From the NCBI GenBank assembly GCA_000686145.1, contig JMMB01000007.1, forward strand, positions 2,294,001-2,358,000: a stretch of 64,000 nucleotides of DNA, read 5' to 3'. Position numbers and translations under genes: made by a program. The notes below the pieces were generated by a model. That model was not told where the DNA came from. It worked only from the letters and a program-made list of their open reading frames with translations, and searched no databases. Shown in pieces: positions 8,661 to 16,383 of this stretch. Within the stretch, counting starts at the first letter, position 1. Each line of letters opens with the position of its first letter. Source of the stretch: Peptostreptococcaceae bacterium VA2. GTDB taxonomy: Bacteria > Bacillota > Clostridia > Peptostreptococcales > Peptostreptococcaceae.

Positions 8661-10751
8661 TTATTCGCTTTTTACAGCTACTTTATTTTCACAAACCTCA
8701 AATCCCTTACTTGTTTTTATAATAAATTTATGACAAACCAATAAAATCGCTGGTAGCATAAATATTATTATAAACATACTTATTATAGCTCCCCTTGACA
8801 TAAGACTGCACAATGCACTTATCATTTCTAGTTTTGATATAAGCCCAACCCCTATAGTCGCTGAGAAAAACGACAATGCACTTGTTACTATTGATCTTGC
8901 ACTACTTTGAATAGAAACTGTCATAGCTTCAAATTTATTACTATTTACAGCTAATTCCTCTTTATATCTAGATGTTAGCAATATTGCGTAGTCAACAGTT
9001 GCCCCAAGTTGTATAGTTCCTATTACTATTGATGCTATAAATGGTTCTACCGTACCTGTGTAATAAGGTATGCCCAAATTTATGAAAATAGCTGACTCTA
9101 TTGCTAAAACCAATATTATTGGAAGTGATATTGATTTAAATACTACTGCTATAATTATAAATATTGCTAGTATTGATACTATATTTACCATTTTGAAATC
9201 TTCATCTGCAATTTTTATTAAATCATTTGTTAAAGGAGCTTCTCCTCCTATAAGTCCATTTTTATCATATTTATGAACTATTTTATTTAACGCTTCTATT
9301 TGTTCTCCACATTCATCAGTTGCTGCTCTATATTCTGAATTTACCATTAACTGCTCATATCCACCTGATTTTACTGCTTTTAATAATTCATCTGGTATTA
9401 CATCTTGAACCACTCTCGGTCCAATTACTTTTTCAAGTGCCACTACTGAATTTATACCATCTAATTCTTCTATTTCTTTAACCATTTTTCCTACTTTATA
9501 TGGTTGTAGTGTGTCCTTTACTAAAATAATATTTGTACTATTCATTTTATAATCATTTTTTAATTTATTTGTTGAAACAATAGATTTTAAATCATCAGGT
9601 AATGACTCATCTAAGTTATAATAAACCTTTGCATTACTGCTACCTATTATTGAAGGAATAAATAATATTAAAAATAATACTACTAATTTTTTATAATGCT
9701 TTACAACTATTTGAGATGTCTTATTGAATGTAGGTAAAATTGTTTTATGTTTGTATTTATGAATTGATTTATCAAATATTAATATTAAAGATGGAAGTAC
9801 TGTAACTGTACAAACAACACCTAATAAAACTCCTTTTGCCATTACAAGCCCCATATCCATACCAAGTGCTAAATCCATTACACAAAGTGCCAAGAATCCA
9901 GCTATTGTAGTTAATGAACTACCAAATACTGCTGTTACAGTATTAGCTATTGCATTTGCCATTGCTTCTACTTGATTGTCATACTTTTCTCTTTCCTCAT
10001 CATACCTATGTAGCAAGAATATTGAGTAATCCATAGTAACGCCAAGCTGTAAAACTGCACTTAAAGCTTTTGTTATATACGAAATTTCACCAAATATTAT
10101 ATTCGTTCCAAAATTATAGATTATAGCAAATCCTATACTTGTTAAAAATATAAATGGTGTAACAAATGAGTCCATTGTAAAGCCTAAAACTATTAAAGTT
10201 AATATTACTGCAACTATTACATATAATGGTGTTTCTTTATCTGAGATGTCTTTTGTATCTTTTATTATACTTGCCATGCCGCTTAGAAATGTTTGTTTTC
10301 CTGATATGTCTCTGATTTCCTCAACTGCATTTAATGTTTTAAGTGCTGCTGAGCCTTCTTCTAATTTTATAACCATCATAGTTGAATTTTTGGCATATAA
10401 AAGGTCTTTTATCTCCTTTGGTAGCATTTCCTTTGGAACTGATAAATCTAAAAATTCATCCATCCATATAATCTCTTTTACGCCTTCAACATGAGTTAAT
10501 TTTTCTTTTAATTTAGATACATCTTTGTCTTCCATATTTTCAACTATAAGCATTGCTAATGAACCACAATCAAAATCTTCTTTTAAAATTTTTTCTGCTT
10601 GAGTTGTTGATAAGTTATCTGGCAAGTAACTCAAAATATCATAGTTTATATCGGTGTTTAAAAATCCAATTGCCGATGGTATCAATAATACTATTGCTAT
10701 TACTAATATTAGTTTACTTTTTGCTGCTATTTTTTTGGATAGCCTCTTCAT
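8661..10751 (-). CDS. MMPL/RND-family membrane transporter
   Basis: A 696-residue polytopic protein with the duplicated RND layout: membrane helix at 11-31, external domain, a five-helix block (about 170-325), a second helix and external domain, and a final helix block (about 530-680). The conserved GVTMDYSIFLL and GATVDYAILLTSRY motifs of each half carry the helix-4 Asp-Tyr typical of MMPL proteins. Length is at the shorter end of the family. It likely exports a lipid or other hydrophobic compound using the proton gradient. It begins a two-gene operon with the heptad-repeat protein and has a strong promoter with an inverted repeat that a TetR protein could bind. Confidence 0.85.
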   Translation of the reverse strand: MKRLSKKIAAKSKLILVIAIVLLIPSAIGFLNTDINYDILSYLPDNLSTTQAEKILKEDFDCGSLAMLIVENMEDKDVSKLKEKLTHVEGVKEIIWMDEFLDLSVPKEMLPKEIKDLLYAKNSTMMVIKLEEGSAALKTLNAVEEIRDISGKQTFLSGMASIIKDTKDISDKETPLYVIVAVILTLIVLGFTMDSFVTPFIFLTSIGFAIIYNFGTNIIFGEISYITKALSAVLQLGVTMDYSIFLLHRYDEEREKYDNQVEAMANAIANTVTAVFGSSLTTIAGFLALCVMDLALGMDMGLVMAKGVLLGVVCTVTVLPSLILIFDKSIHKYKHKTILPTFNKTSQIVVKHYKKLVVLFLILFIPSIIGSSNAKVYYNLDESLPDDLKSIVSTNKLKNDYKMNSTNIILVKDTLQPYKVGKMVKEIEELDGINSVVALEKVIGPRVVQDVIPDELLKAVKSGGYEQLMVNSEYRAATDECGEQIEALNKIVHKYDKNGLIGGEAPLTNDLIKIADEDFKMVNIVSILAIFIIIAVVFKSISLPIILVLAIESAIFINLGIPYYTGTVEPFIASIVIGTIQLGATVDYAILLTSRYKEELAVNSNKFEAMTVSIQSSARSIVTSALSFFSATIGVGLISKLEMISALCSLMSRGAIISMFIIIFMLPAILLVCHKFIIKTSKGFEVCENKVAVKSE

Positions 10752-10802
10752 ATAGTATCCCCCCTTAACTTATTAGGCACGCCCAAATAGTTTCATAAAT
10801 AA

Positions 10803-10832
10803 ATTGTAGGTCTAGTACAAGCTTTATGTCAA
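10803..10832 (-). promoter_or_regulatory. Promoter with overlapping operator-like repeat for the MMPL operon
   Basis: On the minus strand TTGACA (10827-10832) and TACAAT (10803-10808) are 18 bp apart, close to a perfect sigma-A promoter. The 17-bp segment 10804-10820 has inverted ends TTGTA...TACAA over the spacer and -10, a fitting place for repression by the TetR-family protein at 11602-12264. Confidence 0.6.
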
Positions 10833-10906
10833 CTAAAACATTGATTTTTTAATATTTTTGTTTAAACTACACATAATATAAATAAAACAAAAGGTTGGTA
10901 TAAATT

Positions 10907-11476
10907 ATGAAAGATAAAAAAATCAATATATTTAAAACATTGCTTTATTGTATATATCTTTTTTCTATAGTATTTTTTATGTTTAAAAGCGAGTATGGAA
11001 AAGTTGGACTAAGTTTACTTTGTTTAGTTATAATATTCATATTAAGTAAGATTTATTCAAAAAATTTAGCTATACTAGATAGAAATTTATTTATAGCTAG
11101 TAATTTATTTATACTCCTTTCATTTTTACTAGGTTCTTGTTATAACCTTTATGATAAAATTAAATATTATGACGATTTGCTTCACTTTATATCAGGATTT
11201 ATATCTGTTAAAATTGGATGGAATATGTTAAGTGTTGTAAAAAATACAGATATAAATAATAATAAACTATTAATTTTTATTATTATTTTATTCTTCAGTA
11301 TGGGAATCTCTTCTATCTGTGAATTATCTGAATATGTGTTAGATGTGCTATTTAAGATGGATACACAATCTGGTGGATTAAAAGATACTATGCAAGATAT
11401 GATTGATGCTTTAGCTGGAAGTTGTATAATGATTTTATATTACACTAAAATCAAATTTAAAAATAATATCAAATAA
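10907..11476 (+). CDS. DUF2238 (YjdF-like) integral membrane protein
   Basis: A 189-residue protein of five or six membrane helices. The motif YYDDLLHFISGF, the ELSEYVLD segment and the ending QSGGLKDTMQDMIDALAG match the YjdF/DUF2238 pattern (YDKxLHF, WExxE, DTMxDLIxDxxG) as I remember it. The function of the family is unknown. It is read divergently from the MMPL operon and converges on the tetR gene, with a shared bidirectional terminator after it. Confidence 0.6.
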   Translation: MKDKKINIFKTLLYCIYLFSIVFFMFKSEYGKVGLSLLCLVIIFILSKIYSKNLAILDRNLFIASNLFILLSFLLGSCYNLYDKIKYYDDLLHFISGFISVKIGWNMLSVVKNTDINNNKLLIFIIILFFSMGISSICELSEYVLDVLFKMDTQSGGLKDTMQDMIDALAGSCIMILYYTKIKFKNNIK

Positions 11477-11484
11477 ATTTAAAC

Positions 11485-11527
11485 AAATAAAAGTTGTGAT
11501 TTTTAATAAGAATCACAGCTTTTATTT
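11485..11527. terminator. Bidirectional terminator
   Basis: A 17-bp stem (one G-U pair) with a 9-nt loop, A-rich on the left and T-rich on the right (AAATAAAAGTTGTGATT and its complement). It ends the YjdF-like gene and, on the other strand, the tetR transcript. Confidence 0.85.
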
Positions 11528-11601
11528 ATTGTTATGTGTATTTTAATTATATAAGATTTCTAAATATATTTATCTAACTTTATCACAAAGCTTATTTATA
11601 T

Positions 11602-12264
11602 TTATATTTCAACCATATGAACATTTTTTATTATTTTATTTATATCGATTGTTTTTACTTCTTCTTTACATTTAGATATTATTTTACTTACACCTTCATG
11701 ACTTATATTTAATAAAAGTAGTCTTGTTTTTATAGTACTTTCTATTATTTCCTCTAATTCTAATAATATATCCTTATTATAAAAACTTCGTAAAAGTTCA
11801 TCTTCTCCCGCTGAACCTATTATTATGCTTAAATTTACATCGCTTTGATTAAAATTACAATTAAATGCTTTCAAATTTTCATTTAATATTGCTTTTATTG
11901 TTTTTATGTATTCTTTCCTAACTGTAGTAGTTTCTGATGCTTGTATATACATCCTAAACAAAGCTTTATTTGTTACTATTACTTTTATGTAAACATATTG
12001 AATTATAGCATAACTTATTAGTGGATCTATTGCTTCATTTTTGGTTTCCTTTATAAAAGAATGTATTTGTTGTATAAGATTTTTATATAAATACAAGACA
12101 ATATCTTCTTTTTTCTTAAAATAATAATATAAATGACCCCTGCCTAAATCGCATTCATCAGCTATTTGTCTGATGGTAGTTTTTGTATACCCTTGTTCGA
12201 TAAAAAGTCTTGAAGATTCTTTAATTATTTTATTTCTTATGTCTTCTTTATTATCTAATTCCAT
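11602..12264 (-). CDS. TetR-family transcriptional regulator
   Basis: A 220-residue regulator with the N-terminal helix-turn-helix at about 12-58 (TTIRQIADECDLGRGHLYYYFKKKEDI) and a helical ligand-binding domain. A GGGGG ribosome site precedes the start. Its nearest plausible target is the MMPL operon, whose promoter carries an inverted repeat; the link is inferred. Ligand unknown. Confidence 0.85.
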   Translation of the reverse strand: MELDNKEDIRNKIIKESSRLFIEQGYTKTTIRQIADECDLGRGHLYYYFKKKEDIVLYLYKNLIQQIHSFIKETKNEAIDPLISYAIIQYVYIKVIVTNKALFRMYIQASETTTVRKEYIKTIKAILNENLKAFNCNFNQSDVNLSIIIGSAGEDELLRSFYNKDILLELEEIIESTIKTRLLLLNISHEGVSKIISKCKEEVKTIDINKIIKNVHMVEI

Positions 12265-12329
12265 TTTCTACCCCCATGTTTACTTTATTATAAAGTATTG
12301 AACATATTAAATTTTCAATACTATTTTTT

Positions 12330-12932
12330 CTACATAATTATAGTTAATATCTTTACCCAATAAATAATCATTGTAATAGTTGTAAGATACTCAACAAATT
12401 TTATATTGATTTCAAAATTAATCAAGTAATTTAATAGCTTTGGTTTTATAAACTTTGCAAATACAGCAAATATTAATACCAATACCCCTATTATAACACC
12501 AAACCTATGCATACTTATTGGCTTGTTTATACTTTCTAATATACCAACTAAAATAATAAGTAAAAATACATTAATTATAGAATACAAAAAAGATCCATAT
12601 GTTTCATATCTTATTATATTTTTTTCAAAGAATTCTTTATCTTGAAAGTTTAATATATCAGGTGATAATTTTTCTATTTTTATAAATTCAAATTCTTTAT
12701 TATATACGCCAACCTCAACTAAATACAGCGTTATCTCTTCTTGTTTGTGTAATAGTTTTTCATCATATATTTTTTTTATTTTGAAAATATCTATATCTAA
12801 ATTTTTACTTAATTCCTTTTTTATTATATTTTTAACATCATCTGATTTTTTTATTTTTATATAAAAACTACTTTCGTATAGTAATATTTCATCCCATTGA
12901 TTTTTAACGATGACACCTATATATTCTTCCAT
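12330..12932 (-). CDS. Hypothetical membrane protein with a soluble N-terminal domain
   Basis: A 200-residue protein that I do not recognise. Residues 1-105 alternate strands and a helix (YIGVIVKNQWDEILLYESS, then a Lys-rich helix) in a way that recalls a Nudix fold, but the Nudix box residues are absent, so enzyme activity is unlikely. Residues about 112-132, 144-162 and 178-198 are membrane helices. The ribosome site AGGTGGG precedes the ATG. It lies upstream of tetR on the same strand and may be co-transcribed. Confidence 0.55.
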   Translation of the reverse strand: MEEYIGVIVKNQWDEILLYESSFYIKIKKSDDVKNIIKKELSKNLDIDIFKIKKIYDEKLLHKQEEITLYLVEVGVYNKEFEFIKIEKLSPDILNFQDKEFFEKNIIRYETYGSFLYSIINVFLLIILVGILESINKPISMHRFGVIIGVLVLIFAVFAKFIKPKLLNYLINFEINIKFVEYLTTITMIIYWVKILTIIM

Positions 12933-13008
12933 AAAATCCCACCTATTGTTTTAATTTTATGTAAATTATATCAGATTAATATATATTTGTAATTTATAAT
13001 TTTAATAA

Positions 13009-13041
13009 AAAAATCTACACCATTTTATGATGTAGATTTTT
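13009..13041 (-). terminator. Intrinsic terminator after the zinc-ribbon gene
   Basis: An 11-bp perfect stem (AAAAATCTACA / TGTAGATTTTT) with an 11-nt loop starts 10 bases past the stop codon of the small zinc-ribbon gene and has T-runs on either strand. Confidence 0.8.
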
Positions 13042-13050
13042 CAAATTATA

Positions 13051-13212
13051 TTATAATTTTTTTTCTTTATTTTCTTTTACTTGTTCCTTATTTAATATCT
13101 TTTTTCTAGAAATTAGTGTTTTGCACTCCGTACAAAAATAACTAACAGAACCTCAGCTATCCATAACTTCTAATTTTGAACTACACTTTGGACAATAATA
13201 ATCTTCAACCAT
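13051..13212 (-). CDS. Small zinc-ribbon protein with in-frame UGA (candidate selenoprotein)
   Basis: An ATG at 13212, behind AGAGGTG with 5-nt spacing, opens a 53-codon frame ending in TAA at 13051. Codon 20 is TGA (13153-13155). Read through it, the protein has a CPKC pair at residues 7-10 and CTEC at 27-30, a zinc ribbon. The stretch LEVMDS-TGA-GSVSYFC...LISRKKI matches the C-terminal ribbon of E. coli YfgJ (as I recall, LQVLKACGAVDYFC...LISKKRV, zinc-ribbon_6), where the TGA position is Cys. A hairpin with a GGA loop follows at 13119-13137. The gene lies 57 bp after a kinase gene and has its own terminator. Either it is a selenoprotein or a family member killed by one nonsense change. Confidence 0.6.
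13119..13137 (-). promoter_or_regulatory. SECIS-like hairpin downstream of the in-frame UGA
   Basis: The minus strand reads UUUUGUAC-GGA-GUGCAAAA: an 8-bp stem with one G-U pair and a GGA triloop. The loop begins 23 nt after the UGA. Published bacterial SECIS rules, as I remember them, ask for an apical loop of 3-14 nt with a G in its first two bases, 16-37 nt after UGA; this element meets all three. It also encodes the CxxC segment, so part of the symmetry could be chance. Confidence 0.45.
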
Positions 13213-13268
13213 GATGTCACCTCTAATTGTTTTTATTGGCTGTTTTATTTCAAATACTTTTGAGCATA

Positions 13269-15452
13269 TTATTTAGCAAATTTTATAACTACTTTAAATA
13301 AATCACCATCAATACTTACATCAAACTCTCCACCTTGCAATTCAACAAAGCTCTTAGCTATTGCAAGACCTAGTCCACTTCCTTCTGTATTTCTTGACTT
13401 ATCTCCTCTTACAAATCTTTCAACTAGTTCATTAACATTAAAACTTATTTCATCTGCTGTCATATTTTTTAAAGATATTTCTACACAGTCACTTTTATCA
13501 AATATATCAATATATACTCTAGAACCTTCCATAGCATACTTAGTTATATTCACTAAAAGATTTTCAAAAACTCTAAACATACGTTGACTATCTAACTTAA
13601 GTATAACTTTATCGCTTGGGAAGTTATTTCTTATATTTAATGATGCATTTTTAATTTTATCATCTACTTCAAGTAAAGTTTGCTTCATAAGAGATACAAT
13701 ATCTACATCTACAATATTTAAATTTACATTTCCACTGTTGGCTTTACTTACCTCAAATAAATCTTCTATCAGTTCTTGCAATCTTTGAGATTTTCTATCT
13801 AAAGTATCTAAATATTTTTCACGTTTTTCATCACTTAAATTTTTATCTTTTAATAAGTCTACATATGTTATTATTGATGTTAAAGGAGTTTTTAAGTCGT
13901 GGCTTACATTTGATATAAGCTCTGTCTTCATCTTTTGACTTTTAACTTCTTCGTTTACTGCTTTTTTAAATCCTATTTGTATGTCTGCAATTTCATCTTT
14001 TAATACATTGAAAGTACCTAAATCCTCATCTGTGTTAACATCTAAATTCCCTTTGCTTATTTCATTTGTTAATTTTAATAACTTACTATAATTATTTGTA
14101 ACTTTGTAGTATTGTTTTTTTATCATTATAAACAATACTACACTGTAAATCATTGCAACTATTATACCAAAGAACCATATACTACACATTAAAGTTATAA
14201 TTATAAAATTTATACCTAATATAGTTATGATTTTTTTATTATCCTTTTTGTTAAGTTGTATACTAGTACACCATTTAAACACTTTTTGTATTTTATTTAG
14301 TATATACGCAAAAGTTTTATAAATTAAACATTTTTCTTTTATATAAGTTTTAAGTCCACTTTTGTATATATATTTTAATATCATAATCCCTGCAAATACT
14401 ACTGAAAATCCTACAAACCAATAAATTACATTTATTGAGTAAGTTAATATATTCATGATATCTTTGCTAAATTGTAATTGTGCAAAACTTAAAAGTTCTC
14501 CTTTTATAGATTTAATTATTAAAAGTTCTATACATTGATATATGAAATTAATACTTAAAACTACCAATAATATTGCTATCTCTAAAGGTATGTTCACTAT
14601 TTTTCTAAATACTACTAATTCTTTTATTTCTTTATACGGAATTAATACTCCTGCTAATACTATAAACATCATTGCTATATTTATATATATTTTAGATGCA
14701 CTTGAATAAGCATAATTTTCTTCCATATTCATATAAGAAGCTATTTTATCAGATGTAGATATGTTTTTAGGAAATGCATATACAAACTTCATATTTGTTA
14801 TAGGCTTAATATCAAATCCATCTTGTTTATATCCTCTATTTAAAGGATTTTCTCTTTGTATACTTTGTATCAAATTTAATACATATTCTTTATTTGCACC
14901 ATATATTTTTTCTATATTAATATTGCCTTTGTCATCATAGTCTAGTACCATATAAAATCTATATTTTTCTTTTAATTCACTCATTGTTTTACTAGAAATT
15001 TCTTTACTTGCTAGATCATCTATTTTTCCTTTTGTTACTTGCTTTACTTGATTATTTTTTTTATTTACAGCATAATATTCTAAATTTTTAAAATTATAAT
15101 TTAAATATTTATCAAAAGTATATATATCATCATCTAAATTTTCTAACTCATATTTATAGTTAGTAAATTTTTCATCATTTTCTTTTGTAAAAGTTGGCTC
15201 TACTATTACATCTGATGGTCTTAATTTTTTATCACCATCTTGTTCATACATTTTATAATACAAAGAATAATTAATTTTATTAATATCACTTAAAAAATTA
15301 TCTTCTTCTTCAAAAATATTGTATCCAAATTTTTCGCTATTCTTTTGTATTTTAGGATATGATAAACACATTCCTATAGATGCTATTAATATTACAGCTA
15401 GTACTACTATATTTATTATGTAATTATTGCTTTTCAATTTTGTATCCAACAC
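13269..15452 (-). CDS. Large sensor histidine kinase with multi-helix membrane domain
   Basis: A 727-residue kinase. Helix 1 lies at about 13-30, followed by a roughly 220-residue external sensor domain, then several membrane helices (about 255-360 and 410-445), a HAMP-like linker, the His box ELISNVSHDLKTPLTSI and ATPase motifs ending in GSGLGLAIAKSFVELQGG. The helix count exceeds that of simple two-helix kinases. The start is taken as GTG at 15452, with AAGGTGG upstream; it overlaps the regulator gene by 29 bases. TTG starts just inside are possible. It resembles VanS-like envelope sensors; the stimulus is unknown. Confidence 0.85.
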   Translation of the reverse strand: MLDTKLKSNNYIINIVVLAVILIASIGMCLSYPKIQKNSEKFGYNIFEEEDNFLSDINKINYSLYYKMYEQDGDKKLRPSDVIVEPTFTKENDEKFTNYKYELENLDDDIYTFDKYLNYNFKNLEYYAVNKKNNQVKQVTKGKIDDLASKEISSKTMSELKEKYRFYMVLDYDDKGNINIEKIYGANKEYVLNLIQSIQRENPLNRGYKQDGFDIKPITNMKFVYAFPKNISTSDKIASYMNMEENYAYSSASKIYINIAMMFIVLAGVLIPYKEIKELVVFRKIVNIPLEIAILLVVLSINFIYQCIELLIIKSIKGELLSFAQLQFSKDIMNILTYSINVIYWFVGFSVVFAGIMILKYIYKSGLKTYIKEKCLIYKTFAYILNKIQKVFKWCTSIQLNKKDNKKIITILGINFIIITLMCSIWFFGIIVAMIYSVVLFIMIKKQYYKVTNNYSKLLKLTNEISKGNLDVNTDEDLGTFNVLKDEIADIQIGFKKAVNEEVKSQKMKTELISNVSHDLKTPLTSIITYVDLLKDKNLSDEKREKYLDTLDRKSQRLQELIEDLFEVSKANSGNVNLNIVDVDIVSLMKQTLLEVDDKIKNASLNIRNNFPSDKVILKLDSQRMFRVFENLLVNITKYAMEGSRVYIDIFDKSDCVEISLKNMTADEISFNVNELVERFVRGDKSRNTEGSGLGLAIAKSFVELQGGEFDVSIDGDLFKVVIKFAK

Positions 15453-16128
15453 CCCACACCACCTTTAAATATTTAGGATTTTTAGGGTTCACTTCTATCT
15501 TTTCTCTTATATTTCTTACATGAACCATTATTGTATCCGTGTTTACTGCTCTTTCTTTCCAAACCCTTTCATATATTTCATCTGCGCAAAACACTCTTCC
15601 TGGATTTTGCATAAGTAAATTTAATATTTTAAACTCTATTGGAGTAGTTTTTATTATATTCCCATCTACACTTACTTCTTTAGTATTTATATCTAATTCT
15701 AATCCGCCTATAGTAAATGAATTTTTGTTTTCATCGCTTTTTTTAACCATATTTAAAAACTTACTATATCTTCTAAGTTGTGAATTTACTCTTGCTAAAA
15801 GTTCAAAAGGCTTAAACGGTTTACTTACATAATCATCAGCCCCAATATTAAGCCCTGTTATTTTATCTATTTCCTCTGACTTGGCTGACAGCATTATTAT
15901 TGGAAAATCATAATTTTCTCTAACTTTCATAGTAAAAGTTATTCCATCCATCTTTGGCATCATTATATCTACTATTGCTAAATGTATGTTTTCTTTTTCT
16001 AAAATTTCTAGCCCTTCAACACCGTTATTCCCAATAAAAACTTTATATCCTTGATTTATTAAGTATGCTTCTATTGCTATTGCTATATCTTGTTCATCTT
16101 CTACTACTAAAATATTATATTTGTTCAT
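15424..16128 (-). CDS. OmpR/PhoB-family response regulator (VanR-like)
   Basis: A 234-residue regulator with acceptor Asp in AIVDIMMPKMDG, MLSA and VSKPF switch residues, and a winged-helix domain ending in VVWGVGYKIE. It overlaps the kinase gene, so the two are translationally coupled. A GGGGGAG ribosome site precedes the start. The small zinc-ribbon gene after the kinase may belong to the same transcript. Confidence 0.92.
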   Translation of the reverse strand: MNKYNILVVEDEQDIAIAIEAYLINQGYKVFIGNNGVEGLEILEKENIHLAIVDIMMPKMDGITFTMKVRENYDFPIIMLSAKSEEIDKITGLNIGADDYVSKPFKPFELLARVNSQLRRYSKFLNMVKKSDENKNSFTIGGLELDINTKEVSVDGNIIKTTPIEFKILNLLMQNPGRVFCADEIYERVWKERAVNTDTIMVHVRNIREKIEVNPKNPKYLKVVWGVGYKIEKQ

Positions 16129-16300
16129 TTTCTCCCCCCATTTTATTACATTTTTTCATAATTATATAATACCATAGGTTCCTTTTTTATTATCAAATTT
16201 CATACCTCCTCTATTTAGATTTTCTATATTTATATAATAAATTTAATTTTTAAAGATATATTGTATATAAATCTAAAGAGTTTCTAAAGAATTTAAACAA

Positions 16301-16339
16301 AAAAATATTACTAGAGTTTTTATTTCTAGTAATATTTTT
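16301..16339. terminator. Intrinsic terminator after the CWB2 peptidase
   Basis: A perfect 15-bp stem (AAAAATATTACTAGA and its complement) with a 9-nt loop; the A-rich left arm gives a U-tract on the minus strand. It lies 45 bp beyond the peptidase stop. Confidence 0.8.
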
Positions 16340-16383
16340 ATTAAGATTATATTTTAACAGATCTATATGTTTTTTTATTAAGA

